From Psychrobacter immobilis (GTDB taxonomy: Bacteria > Pseudomonadota > Gammaproteobacteria > Pseudomonadales > Moraxellaceae): DNA of 64,000 nt. Numbering within the stretch: position 1 is the first letter of the stretch; each line of letters starts with the position of its first letter. This document shows positions 17,831-26,087 of the stretch, piece after piece. Location of the stretch: assembly GCF_904846065.1 (NCBI RefSeq), contig NZ_CAJGZV010000001.1:2480001-2544000 (forward strand), written 5' to 3'. The position numbers and the translations under genes were made by a program. Under the pieces are notes generated by a model that was not told the DNA's origin, did no database searches, and saw nothing but the letters and a program-made list of their open reading frames with translations.

Positions 17831-19240
17831 ATGAGCGAACACATTCAAGGAAACCCCGATTTACTATACGGATTGCATGACCGCCCTACCCCTACAAAAG
17901 CCTTTTTGGGCGCAGTACAACACGTACTTGCCAGCTTTGTCGGTATCATCACCCCCTCATTAATCATAGGCGGCGTCTTGGGTTTGGGGGAACATATCCC
18001 TTATCTCATCAGCATGTCATTGATGGTATCAGGGGTCGCTACCTTTATTCAGACCCATAAAGTTGGACCAGTAGGTTCCGGTCTTATGGCATTACAAGGA
18101 ACCAGTTTTGGCTTCTTGGCCGCGGTATTGGCGGCAGGTTTTGTGGTAAAAAACAAAGGCGGGAGTCCGGAGGAGATTCTCTCTGTTATCTTTGGCGTCT
18201 CCTTTCTTGGTGCCTTCGTTGAGATTTTCTTAAGTCAATTCATCACCAGACTCAAATCTCTGATGAGCCCTATCGTGACGGGTTGTGTGATTGTGACTAT
18301 CGGTCTGTCATTAACCAAGGTTGGTCTGACGGATTTGGCAGGCGGCGTGGGCGCTGAAGATTTCGGGAGTATACAGAATCTGCTGCTCGGTGGCGGGGTC
18401 TTGGTTAGTGTGGTATTGATTAGTATTGTTAATAATAAAGTCATTCGCTCCAGTGCTATTTTTATAGGGCTGATGCTTGGTCTGATCGCAGCCATTCTTA
18501 TGGGACGTATTGATTTCTCTTTGGTCTCTGATGCCCCTATCTTTACGCTACCTGTGCCATTCAAGTTTGGTTTTGGGTTTGATTGGCAGGCTTTTATTCC
18601 TATCGCCTTTATGTATGTCATTACCAGTATTGAAACCTCTGGTGATTTGACGGCGACTTCGATGATATCGGGCGAACCCATCAAAGGACCTTTATACGAG
18701 AAACGCATTAAAGGTGGCGTATTAGGTGATGGTGTCAACTCATTAATTGCGGCGGTGTTTAATACCTTCCCAGTGACGACTTTTAGCCAAAACAACGGCG
18801 TGATTCAGATGACTGGTATTGCCAGTCGCTATGTGGGCTTTTATGTTGGGGCTATCTTGTTCACTATGGGGCTATTTCCTATTTTGGGTGCTATCTTTAC
18901 CCAGTTGCCAAAACCAGTCGTTGGCGGCGTGACGTTATTGATGTTTGCAACGGTAGCGACCGCTGGTATTCGCATCCTATCAACGGTCAACTTTACCCAT
19001 CGCAATATCTTAATCATTGCCACTTCGCTAGGTCTGTCCATGGGCGTGGCTTTTGTTCCTGATGTATTCGCACAGGCGCCGCAGCTTTTCCGTAATATCT
19101 TTGGTTCGGCAGTTACTATGTCAGGTATTGTGGCCATTACTCTCGATATGATTTTGCCCAAAAACTACGGTGTCGAATTTGATACGGTAGAACAACATCT
19201 GGATGACGGTCTAAAGCCTCTTAGACAAAAGGCTTCTTAA
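17831..19240 (+). CDS. NCS2 nucleobase:cation symporter, urate/xanthine type
   Basis: 469-residue inner-membrane purine permease with about 14 helices. NCS2 hallmarks are AVQHVLA in the first helix, FMYVITSIETSGDLTATSMISG (the substrate-binding helix 8 with its Glu) and NTFPVTTFSQNNGVIQMTGIASR. The QNNGVIQ-TG-ASR signature marks the xanthine/uric acid branch over uracil carriers. GGAGG precedes the ATG. It lies next to the urate catabolism genes and carries the same operator as they do, so urate or xanthine uptake is the likely role. The exact substrate is not proven. Confidence 0.9.
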   Translation: MSEHIQGNPDLLYGLHDRPTPTKAFLGAVQHVLASFVGIITPSLIIGGVLGLGEHIPYLISMSLMVSGVATFIQTHKVGPVGSGLMALQGTSFGFLAAVLAAGFVVKNKGGSPEEILSVIFGVSFLGAFVEIFLSQFITRLKSLMSPIVTGCVIVTIGLSLTKVGLTDLAGGVGAEDFGSIQNLLLGGGVLVSVVLISIVNNKVIRSSAIFIGLMLGLIAAILMGRIDFSLVSDAPIFTLPVPFKFGFGFDWQAFIPIAFMYVITSIETSGDLTATSMISGEPIKGPLYEKRIKGGVLGDGVNSLIAAVFNTFPVTTFSQNNGVIQMTGIASRYVGFYVGAILFTMGLFPILGAIFTQLPKPVVGGVTLLMFATVATAGIRILSTVNFTHRNILIIATSLGLSMGVAFVPDVFAQAPQLFRNIFGSAVTMSGIVAITLDMILPKNYGVEFDTVEQHLDDGLKPLRQKAS

Positions 19241-19390
19241 ACGTACGTTAGAATAGTCAAATTCTTTACCAATCAGCATTGCTGTTCTGGTTCTGCACAT
19301 TGACTCTTTTAGCGCGCCTTAATACGAAAACATTTAAAGTGCTTTCGTATTAATGGCATGTTATAGACGTAAAATAATAATAAATAAGCA

Positions 19391-20056
19391 TTACTCAAGA
19401 CCACAGCCACGCAAAATAAACGGCACTAAAAAGTCTGCCGCCCGCGCTTCATCCTGCTGATCGTACTCACTCTTTTCCATCAAACCGACAATTTCTGTCT
19501 CAAATTCTGCATATCGCTGCGTCGTTGCCCAAATCAAAATCAATAGCTGTAAAGGGTCAGCGATGCCAATCTTACCTTGCTCATGCCAAGTTTTCATCAC
19601 TTGTGCCTTGTCTAGCGCCCACGCCTTCATGGTCGCCGACATAAATTCATGCAGGTGCGGGGCACCGCCAATGACTTCCAGCGCAAATAATTTATGGCGA
19701 TTGGGATGAGCAAACGCTTGATGCAATTTGGTACGGACAAACTTTTCGATGACCGTTTTAGGGTCACTATCGACTGTCATGGTGACTAAGCCATCGTTCC
19801 ACTCTTGAATAATAGAATGCAGCACTGCTTGGTACAGATTTTTTTTATTCTTAAAGTAGTAATGCACGTTGGCTTTTGGCAGCTCAGCTCTATCGGCAAT
19901 ACCTTGCATCGTCGCACCGCGGAAACCTTGCAGCACGAACTCCTCTTCTGCCGCCGCCAAAATGACGGTTTGATTGTGGGCGCGGATATCTTGCTGATTG
20001 CGCTGTACAGGTGCGTCAGACGCGGCTTGTGGTTCTATATCGTTATGTTGAGCCAT
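19391..20056 (-). CDS. RutR-like TetR-family regulator of purine/urate catabolism
   Basis: 221 residues. The N-terminal TetR helix-turn-helix (about 28-75) reads ILAAAEEEFVLQGFRGATMQGIADRAELPKANVHYYFKNKKNLYQAVL. The ligand/dimer domain has the RutR-type FALEVIGGAPHLHEF and WATTQRYAEFE segments. It is divergent from uraD, with a near-perfect RutR operator 121 bp before its own start and another in front of the purine permease. I infer autoregulation and control of the urate genes. In E. coli RutR responds to uracil and thymine; the effector here could instead be a purine intermediate. An N-terminal extension of about 25 polar residues is present. Confidence 0.88.
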   Translation of the reverse strand: MAQHNDIEPQAASDAPVQRNQQDIRAHNQTVILAAAEEEFVLQGFRGATMQGIADRAELPKANVHYYFKNKKNLYQAVLHSIIQEWNDGLVTMTVDSDPKTVIEKFVRTKLHQAFAHPNRHKLFALEVIGGAPHLHEFMSATMKAWALDKAQVMKTWHEQGKIGIADPLQLLILIWATTQRYAEFETEIVGLMEKSEYDQQDEARAADFLVPFILRGCGLE

Positions 20057-20176
20057 GATTAATGTTACCTGTCATTATTGTGATGAATAAAGAGCCATAT
20101 CCCAGCCAATAACTGGATTCATATGCTAATTTTTATGGAATATCACCAGCCTAAATAAAATATTTGCATAAAGTAG

Positions 20177-20192
20177 TTGACCAAATGGTCAG
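20177..20192. promoter_or_regulatory. RutR-type operator between the regulator and uraD
   Basis: TTGACCA-AA-TGGTCAG: the arms TGACCA/TGGTCA are perfect inverted repeats and match the RutR consensus except for the last base. It is centred between the divergent regulator and uraD starts. Confidence 0.85.
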
Positions 20193-20310
20193 GTTTAAGC
20201 AGAATAGCTCATAGTAAACCAATTATTAATCGATAAATACTACTTTAGCATGAGATGTTATCGAGAAATGTTACTCCACCGCTTTTGTCAGCAAAGAAAA
20301 GGATGTCATA

Positions 20311-20832
20311 GTGAAATTATCTTTACAGCAGTTTAATGAGCTCTCAACAGCTGAGGCAATTTCACATCTATTGACCTGCTGTACCAGCACCCATTGGGCG
20401 CAGACTTTAGAAAAAAAACGTCCTTTTTCAGATATATCTACACTACTTGCCCATAGTGATGATGCTTGGGCACAAGCACAGACAGCAGAAGCCCAGTTAC
20501 TAGAGGCTTTTGATGGTCATCCACAAATCGGTAACGTCGACTCGTTAAAAGAAAAATACCGCAATACTCAAGACAGTGCTGCCCATGAGCAGTCGGGTGC
20601 CAATGATGCCAATGACGAGGTGATTGAAGCTTTGGCACAAGGCAATCAAGACTACCTTGATAAATTTGGCTTTATCTTTATCGTATTTGCCACTGGTAAG
20701 AGCGCGCAGCAAATGCTCGATTTATTGTTAGCACGCCTGCCCAATGATCGCGCTACTGAGCTGGTCAATGCGGCGGCTGAGCAAAATAAAATCACCCGCT
20801 TACGTTTACAGAAACTGCTGAGTGACGCTTAA
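20311..20832 (+). CDS. uraD: 2-oxo-4-hydroxy-4-carboxy-5-ureidoimidazoline decarboxylase
   Basis: 173 residues. Decarboxylates OHCU to (S)-allantoin, the third step of urate breakdown. The catalytic histidine lies in FDGHPQIG (His70), and the family's GFIFIVFATGKSA substrate-binding segment is present, followed by the terminal helical bundle with RLRLQKLL. The start is GTG, supported by AAGGA upstream. It heads the run uraD-uraH-puuD-puuE-allE-allA and is preceded by the RutR-type operator. Confidence 0.94.
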   Translation: MKLSLQQFNELSTAEAISHLLTCCTSTHWAQTLEKKRPFSDISTLLAHSDDAWAQAQTAEAQLLEAFDGHPQIGNVDSLKEKYRNTQDSAAHEQSGANDANDEVIEALAQGNQDYLDKFGFIFIVFATGKSAQQMLDLLLARLPNDRATELVNAAAEQNKITRLRLQKLLSDA

Positions 20833-20875
20833 CGCATTCAGCCGCATCTGACTCATTTACATAAAAGGAATTATT

Positions 20876-21244
20876 ATGTCAGGTACTCTCTCATCGCATA
20901 TTTTAGATACCCATTTGGGCAAACCAGCCGCTGGTATTGCCGTGACGCTAGATCGCGTAAGCGCAAGTGGCAAGGCATCTCTATTAGCCAATGGCGTCAC
21001 CAACGCGGATGGACGCGTGGCACCAGATAGCTGGTCGTTTGATCCAACGATTGATATTGCTGAATATCACTTAGATGTTGGTCGCTATACCTTAACCTTT
21101 GATACCCAGTCTTATTTCGATGCACAAAATCTCACGGCTTTTTATCCACAAGTTGTCATCGATTTTATGATAAGTGATAACGGTCACTATCATGTACCGC
21201 TCCTGCTTAGCGCACATGGCTACAGCACATACCGCGGCTCTTAG
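20876..21244 (+). CDS. uraH: 5-hydroxyisourate hydrolase
   Basis: 122-residue transthyretin-related enzyme that opens 5-hydroxyisourate to OHCU. Catalytic landmarks are SSHILDTHLGKPA with His8, NADGRV, the YHVPLLLSAHGYSTYRGS tail and the terminal YRGS tetrapeptide typical of the family. It lacks a signal peptide, so it is cytoplasmic. It starts 43 bp after uraD with an AAAGGA site. A five-copy octamer repeat begins at its stop codon. Confidence 0.96.
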   Translation: MSGTLSSHILDTHLGKPAAGIAVTLDRVSASGKASLLANGVTNADGRVAPDSWSFDPTIDIAEYHLDVGRYTLTFDTQSYFDAQNLTAFYPQVVIDFMISDNGHYHVPLLLSAHGYSTYRGS

Positions 21245-21284
21245 TTATGTAGTTATGTAGTTATGTAGTTATGTAGTTATGTAG
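21245..21284 (+). repeat. Five tandem copies of TTATGTAG
   Basis: Exact octamer repeat just after the uraH stop and about 106 bp before puuD. It is intergenic and inside the operon. Copy number could vary by slipped-strand pairing; any effect on puuD is unknown. Confidence 0.95.
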
Positions 21285-21390
21285 CATCACCATATAAAAA
21301 CACATCATAAAAGAACGTCGCCTTAGCAAAACGCGTCGAAAGATTGAAAAAAGCTGAACAAAAGAAAATTGTAAAAAGGACATTTGCAAC

Positions 21391-22713
21391 ATGGGCGCTT
21401 ATTATCTCGATTGGTTTAACTTATTTTTTCGCTGGTTCCACGTCATCGCTGGCGTGGCATGGATTGGTGCGTCTTTTTACTTTGTTTGGCTAGATCTTAG
21501 TTTACGTAAACCACCACAGTGGAAGGCTGACAAAGGCATTTCAGGCGACCTATGGGCGGTACATGGTGGCGGCTTTTATGAAATTGCCAAATACAAGCTT
21601 GAACCCGAAGAGATGCCAAAGACCCTGCACTGGTTTAAATGGGAAGCTTATACTACTTGGCTGACGGGTATGGCGATGCTCTCTATCGTCTATTATGCCA
21701 ATGCGACTGCCTATTTGATTGATCCCAGCAAAGTCGATTTTGGTAGTAGTATCGGTGCCATCTCGACCAGTTTGTTGTTTTTATTCGGCAGCTATTTCAT
21801 TTATGAAGTGATTGTCCGCAGCCATTTGGGCAAAAACTCCTTCATTTTTAGCACCGTTATTTTTATCCTATTAATCATCGCCTGCTGGGGTTCTTACCAG
21901 CTATTTAGTGACCGTGCTTCGTTCATTCATATCGGTGCTATCTTAGGTACTGTGATGGCAGGTAATGTGTTCTTTGGCATCATGCCTGCGCAACGAGCGC
22001 TGGTAGAATGCGTGAGGCGTGGCGAAAAACCAGGCAAAGAAGTGGCGGACTTGGCGCTACAAGCAAAAAATCGCTCGCTGATGAACAACTATTTTACCTT
22101 ACCGCTGATCTTTACCATGATTAGCAATCATTACCCGATGATGTACTCTCATGCTCACGGCTGGTTGGTATTGGTATTTGTGGGTATCATCACGGCTATT
22201 GTACGTCACTATTTTAACCAAAAGCATTTGGACAATCATAAGCCGCGTTATTTGGTCATCCCTGCTGTCTTAACCGTATTGTTAATTATTTGGATGCGCC
22301 CAGAACCAATTGAGCCATTACCTACTGTCAATGCTGCAGCCGCTGCTGAAACGGCGACACCAGATAGTGTACCACCAACAACTGATAGCGCAGTCGACGG
22401 TTCTAGTATAAGCAATGACGCTGTCTCAAATGAAAATATCACTGCCGACGTCGTGCCAGTAACTGCTTCTGCTGACGATGCCATTATGGATGTCGTGCAC
22501 ACGCGCTGTAGCACGTGCCATGCCGCTCAGCCTACTCAGCAAGGATTTGCCGCGCCGCCAGCTGGTATCATCTTGCAGACACCAACCGACATGAAAACTC
22601 ATAAAGCAAAAATCGTCACTGCTGTACAAACAGGCTATATGCCACTGGGTAATCTCACAAAATTGACGGATGAAGAACGTCAGCAAATGGTGGCTTACGC
22701 ATCGGGCTTATAG
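21391..22713 (+). CDS. puuD: Membrane urate hydroxylase/oxidase with C-terminal cytochrome c
   Basis: 440 residues. Oxidises urate to 5-hydroxyisourate at the membrane. The N-terminal domain (about 1-310) has eight hydrophobic helices and the PuuD signatures FRWFHVIAGVAWIGASFYFVWLD, AVHGGGFYEIAKYK and HWFKWEAYTTWLTG. A Ser/Thr/Ala-rich linker (about 312-358) then joins a c-type cytochrome domain with haem motif CSTCH (Cys373, Cys376, His377) and a likely Met ligand in GYMPLGN. Electrons therefore probably go to the respiratory chain, without hydrogen peroxide formation. It replaces soluble uricase in this locus. Confidence 0.95.
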   Translation: MGAYYLDWFNLFFRWFHVIAGVAWIGASFYFVWLDLSLRKPPQWKADKGISGDLWAVHGGGFYEIAKYKLEPEEMPKTLHWFKWEAYTTWLTGMAMLSIVYYANATAYLIDPSKVDFGSSIGAISTSLLFLFGSYFIYEVIVRSHLGKNSFIFSTVIFILLIIACWGSYQLFSDRASFIHIGAILGTVMAGNVFFGIMPAQRALVECVRRGEKPGKEVADLALQAKNRSLMNNYFTLPLIFTMISNHYPMMYSHAHGWLVLVFVGIITAIVRHYFNQKHLDNHKPRYLVIPAVLTVLLIIWMRPEPIEPLPTVNAAAAAETATPDSVPPTTDSAVDGSSISNDAVSNENITADVVPVTASADDAIMDVVHTRCSTCHAAQPTQQGFAAPPAGIILQTPTDMKTHKAKIVTAVQTGYMPLGNLTKLTDEERQQMVAYASGL

Positions 22714-22810
22714 ATAAAGGTCGTAGATAAATATTACATGAATCCAAAGTTACGCCTTATTTTGCTTTAGTTGACTTAAGTTGCTTTAAAATATTTAGGA
22801 TATATGGACA

Positions 22811-23791
22811 ATGAGTAAAAAAATAATCAGCGATTTCAATCAAGACGCCTACCCTCGCGACTTAAAAGGCTATGCTGACAAGTCGCCAAAAGCCAACTGG
22901 CCAGGCGGCGCTAAAATCGCTGTACAGTTCGTCCTCAATATCGAAGAAGGCGCAGAAAATAGCGTGATTCATGGTGACGGTCAATCAGAGCGGTTTTTAT
23001 CGGATGTCTTGGGTACGCCAGAATTTAACAATCGTCATCAGTCGATTGAGTCGGCATTTGAGTATGGTAGCCGTGTGGGTGTTTGGCGAGTATTAGACAC
23101 TTTTAAAGAATACGGTTTGCCTATTACGACCTTCACTTGCGCTGCTGCTGCCGAAAAAACGCCGCATATTATCGAGCGCATATTAGAAGATGGGCACGAA
23201 ATCGCCAGTCACGGTCTACGCTGGATTACTTATCAAAATATGTACCGCGAGACCGAGCGCGAGCATGTGCGCCGTGCCACTGAAATATTCGAGAGCATGA
23301 TCGGCGGTCAGCCGCTCGGTTGGTACACGGGACGAGATAGCCCCAATACTCGTGAGTTGGTCGCCGAACAAGGTGGCTATATTTATGACTCAGACTCTTA
23401 CGCGGATGAGCTCCCTTACTGGCTCAATGTCAAAGTAGAAGACGGTAACAAAATCGCTCGTAAGCCGCATTTGGTCATTCCCTATACCTTAGAGACCAAT
23501 GACATGCGCTTTGCATCAAGCCCAGGCTTTACCAACGCCGAGCCTTTTTATCAATACTTAAAAGACAGCTTTGATACCTTATACGAGGAAGGCGCGCACA
23601 CACCCAAGATGCTGACCATCGGTTTGCATTGCCGCATCATTGGTCGCGCCGGTCGCATCGTTGCCCTCAAAAAGTTTTTGCAATACATCACCAGCAAGCC
23701 CGATGTTTGGGTATGCCGCCGTGATGACATTGCCAAACACTGGTATAAAAACCATCCAGCCACTGCCGATAACACTGCGAACTGGATGTAA
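22811..23791 (+). CDS. puuE: Allantoinase PuuE, polysaccharide-deacetylase type
   Basis: 326 residues. Hydrolyses allantoin to allantoate. It belongs to the NodB/polysaccharide-deacetylase fold rather than the amidohydrolase AllB. The family start is YPRDLKGYADKSPKANWPGG, with VQFVLNIEEGAENSVIHGDG, then EIASHGLRWI with a metal-site His, and GWYTGRDSPNTRELV and LTIGLHCRIIGRAGR further on. It follows puuD by 97 bp in the same orientation. The deacetylase Asp/His set is modified relative to chitin deacetylases, as is usual for PuuE. Confidence 0.95.
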   Translation: MSKKIISDFNQDAYPRDLKGYADKSPKANWPGGAKIAVQFVLNIEEGAENSVIHGDGQSERFLSDVLGTPEFNNRHQSIESAFEYGSRVGVWRVLDTFKEYGLPITTFTCAAAAEKTPHIIERILEDGHEIASHGLRWITYQNMYRETEREHVRRATEIFESMIGGQPLGWYTGRDSPNTRELVAEQGGYIYDSDSYADELPYWLNVKVEDGNKIARKPHLVIPYTLETNDMRFASSPGFTNAEPFYQYLKDSFDTLYEEGAHTPKMLTIGLHCRIIGRAGRIVALKKFLQYITSKPDVWVCRRDDIAKHWYKNHPATADNTANWM

Positions 23792-23840
23792 CCATACGTT
23801 TAGACACAAATTTATTGCGGCACAACACCACTAAGGAACA

Positions 23841-23903
23841 TCAACAATGTCAACAATGTCAACAATGTCAACAATGTCAACAATGTCAACAATGTCAACA
23901 AAG
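23841..23903 (+). repeat. Nonamer repeat TCAACAATG, six copies plus one variant
   Basis: The repeat overlaps the 5' end of allE. Each full copy supplies an in-frame ATG (first at 23847, last at 23892), and the unit length of 9 keeps the frame. It encodes a repeated Met-Ser-Thr N-terminus. Copy-number change would alter the number of start codons and tail length without a frameshift. Confidence 0.97.
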
Positions 23904-24728
23904 AGTACATATTACGCACCAACTGGCGGATTGCCTCCACAAACACAACTGCTATCTGATCGCGCTATCTTCACCGAAGCTTATGCCATTATTCCCAAAC
24001 GTGTACTGACCGACATTGTTATTAGCTATCTGCCGTTTTGGACAGGTATGCGCATGTGGGTGCTTGCACGCCCACTTTCAGGCTTCTCTGAGACTTTTTC
24101 ACAGTATATCGTTGAAGTTGAACCTAATGGCGGCTCAGAAAAGCCTGAGCTAGATGCAAACGCTGAAGGGGTTATATTCATCGTTGAAGGCGAAATGGAT
24201 ATCACTATTGAAGGTGAGTCTCATCATCTTGAATCGGGCGGTTATGCATTCTTACCACCCGGCTGCAAATGGACGCTAAAAAACAATAGCGACAAGCACG
24301 TTAAATTCCATTGGATTCGCAAAGCTTATCAACACTGTGAAGGTATTGATGTGCCTGAAGCCTTTGTAACCAGCGATCACGATGTTGCAGCGATTGAGAT
24401 GCCGGGTACTGATGGCGTATGGGCAACCACAAGATTTACCGAGCAGTCTGATATGCGTCACGACATGCATGTGAATATCGTGACTTTCCAACCAGGTGGC
24501 GTGATTCCATTTGATGAAACGCATGTGATGGAACATGGTTTGTATGTCCTAGAAGGTAAAGCCGTCTACCACTTAAATGGTGAATGGGTAGAAGTGGAAG
24601 CGGGCGACTTTATGTGGCTACGCGCATTTTGCCCACAATCTTGTTACGCCGGCGGACCAGGTCCATTTAGATATTTACTATACAAAGACGTGAATAGACA
24701 TATGCCATTTATTCGCCCAGCACGATAA
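23847..24728 (+). CDS. allE: (S)-ureidoglycine aminohydrolase
   Basis: 293-residue bicupin enzyme (YlbA/AllE/UGHY) that releases ammonia from (S)-ureidoglycine to give (S)-ureidoglycolate. Two cupin barrels are visible: the first at about 60-150 (GVIFIVEGEMDITIEGESHHLESGGYAFLPPG), the second at about 195-275. The second holds the metal ligands GVIPFDETHVMEHGLYVLEGKAVYHLNGEWVEVEAGDFMWLRAFCPQ. AAGGA at 23833-23837 fits the first ATG, but five more ATGs follow in frame through the nonamer repeat. It sits between puuE and allA. An allantoate amidohydrolase to make its substrate is not in the window. Confidence 0.93.
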   Translation: MSTMSTMSTMSTMSTMSTKSTYYAPTGGLPPQTQLLSDRAIFTEAYAIIPKRVLTDIVISYLPFWTGMRMWVLARPLSGFSETFSQYIVEVEPNGGSEKPELDANAEGVIFIVEGEMDITIEGESHHLESGGYAFLPPGCKWTLKNNSDKHVKFHWIRKAYQHCEGIDVPEAFVTSDHDVAAIEMPGTDGVWATTRFTEQSDMRHDMHVNIVTFQPGGVIPFDETHVMEHGLYVLEGKAVYHLNGEWVEVEAGDFMWLRAFCPQSCYAGGPGPFRYLLYKDVNRHMPFIRPAR

Positions 24729-24910
24729 GCCCTGCGCAATAAATAATAACCAGAACAACAAAGCATTCAGAACGATGAGCAATATAGCGGCATAATCGTT
24801 CATTCGAATATGTCATTTATTCCCAGATGTTGATTTAATTCGCGTACGGGCTTATGGCAAAGTGGCTCATAGCAATTATAAACAGTGATCACCAAAAGTA
24901 AGGCAAAGTC

Positions 24911-25459
24911 ATGAGTACTCTTATGAAGACTACGATCGTTGCACGACCTTTAACCAAAGCTGAGTTTGCGCCCTACGGCACCGTAATCGAACCCTATGAC
25001 AAGGAAGCACAGACGCCTGAAAATAGCTACCATATCAATAAAGGCTATGCCTGCCGCCATCACGCCATCGCTGAAGCCAAACTTGACGGCGGCGATGTCG
25101 GCATGAGTATCTTCCGCGCCAAAAAGCGTGAGTTCCCTATTGCCTTATCGGTCATGGAATATCATCCGTTTGGTACGCAAGCGTTCTTTTCAATGAATGG
25201 TCAGGATTATATCGTCATCGTTGCGCCTGCTGGTGCGCCGCCACAGTCTGCGGATGATTTGACCGTGTTTTATGTGCAATCTCATCAAGGTGTGCAATAC
25301 GATGCCAATGTCTGGCATCATCCGCTACTTGCCCTCGGTTGTGACTCTGATTTTTTGGTGATAGATCGCATCAATGGCGAAGGCAAAAACTGTTATGAGC
25401 TGGATATAGAGGATTGGCAGGTGCAAATTGAACTTGCCAGTGAGCACTCTTCCGTTTAA
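24911..25459 (+). CDS. allA: Ureidoglycolate lyase
   Basis: 182 residues. Splits (S)-ureidoglycolate to glyoxylate and urea, the last step of the pathway. Family features are the N-terminal [67 protein letters not shown] and the [16 protein letters not shown] segment with paired histidines. It is the last gene of the urate cluster, 182 bp after allE, and is followed by a long perfect hairpin. Confidence 0.95.
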   Translation: MSTLMKTTIVARPLTKAEFAPYGTVIEPYDKEAQTPENSYHINKGYACRHHAIAEAKLDGGDVGMSIFRAKKREFPIALSVMEYHPFGTQAFFSMNGQDYIVIVAPAGAPPQSADDLTVFYVQSHQGVQYDANVWHHPLLALGCDSDFLVIDRINGEGKNCYELDIEDWQVQIELASEHSSV

Positions 25460-25485
25460 TTAGGTCTATAAACGAGCTGTTAACC

Positions 25486-25539
25486 ATTTATAAACATAAA
25501 GCCAGTTAATAAAGATTATCTGGCTTTATGTTTATAAAT
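25486..25539 (+). terminator. Long perfect hairpin after allA
   Basis: A 20-bp perfect inverted repeat (25486-25505 pairs with 25520-25539) with a 14-nt loop. Its core AAAGCCAG/CTGGCTTT is GC-richer than the arms. The AT-rich distal arm can act as the T-rich tail. It most likely ends the urate operon. Confidence 0.75.
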
Positions 25540-25632
25540 GTAGTATCCATCCTATATAAATAATCATCTTCCAAAACACAGTACCCATTTAACAGCAGTA
25601 GCAAAACATCTACATAGGCTACTTGCCTTTTA

Positions 25633-25655
25633 TGTACTATCGTACTAGAATACTG
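25633..25655. promoter_or_regulatory. Candidate TrpR operator upstream of trpR
   Basis: CGTACTAGAATACTG, preceded by another GTACT, resembles the E. coli trp operator core GTACTAG-N-AACTAGT. It lies about 40 bp before trpR, so autoregulation is plausible. The right half-site is weak. Confidence 0.5.
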
Positions 25656-25690
25656 AAACGAAGTAAGCTTCCCTTTTCTTTTCCATTAAG

Positions 25691-25975
25691 ATGAATGTTA
25701 TGAGCACAGACCCTTATCAAAGCTTATTAAGCCATTTAGCCAGTTGTCATGACAGCACCGCTATCGACCTGCTATTCAGTGCGCTATTGACGGAAAAAGA
25801 GCAGCAGGAAATCGCCAATCGCATCCGCATTTTTGACTTGCTTGAGCGCGGTGTCACCCAGCGCGAGATATCCGAGCAGCTAGGTGTCGGTATCGCTACC
25901 GTATCGCGCGGTGCTAAAGCCATGCAAGCTCACGATGTGAGTGCCTTACTAATGACTCATAGACATGACTCATAG
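25691..25975 (+). CDS. trpR: Trp operon repressor
   Basis: 94 residues, all-helical. TrpR family features: LLFSALLTEKEQQEIANRIRIFDLLERG, then the DNA-reading helix-turn-helix TQREISEQLGVGIATVSRGAK and a short C-terminal helix. With tryptophan bound it represses trp genes. It directly precedes trpE and trpG in the same orientation. ATG at 25691 and 25700 are both possible, and neither has a strong ribosome site. An operator-like sequence lies just upstream. Confidence 0.92.
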   Translation: MNVMSTDPYQSLLSHLASCHDSTAIDLLFSALLTEKEQQEIANRIRIFDLLERGVTQREISEQLGVGIATVSRGAKAMQAHDVSALLMTHRHDS

Positions 25976-26087
25976 AAAACATTCATAAAAGACACAGCTG
26001 AAAAGCCCGCTTAATTAATCAGAAACTAGAGTTTTAATTTGTCTTACTTTTTATTTGATCAATCATTGAACCAATTTGGATATTGTT

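Noticed and set aside
18235..18795. 186-codon antisense frame inside the purine permease
   Set aside because: Shadow frame of a well-supported gene on the other strand.
21245..21284. Short repeat as a CRISPR array
   Set aside because: The units are eight bases with no spacers; it is a simple tandem repeat. No CRISPR-like array exists in the window.
23815..24009. Frame with QQCQQCQQC repeats overlapping the allE start
   Set aside because: An alternate reading of the nonamer repeat; the AllE frame has the real domains.
26021..26042. AAACTAGAG before trpE as a second TrpR operator
   Set aside because: Only one half-site matches; the other half is AT-rich noise.
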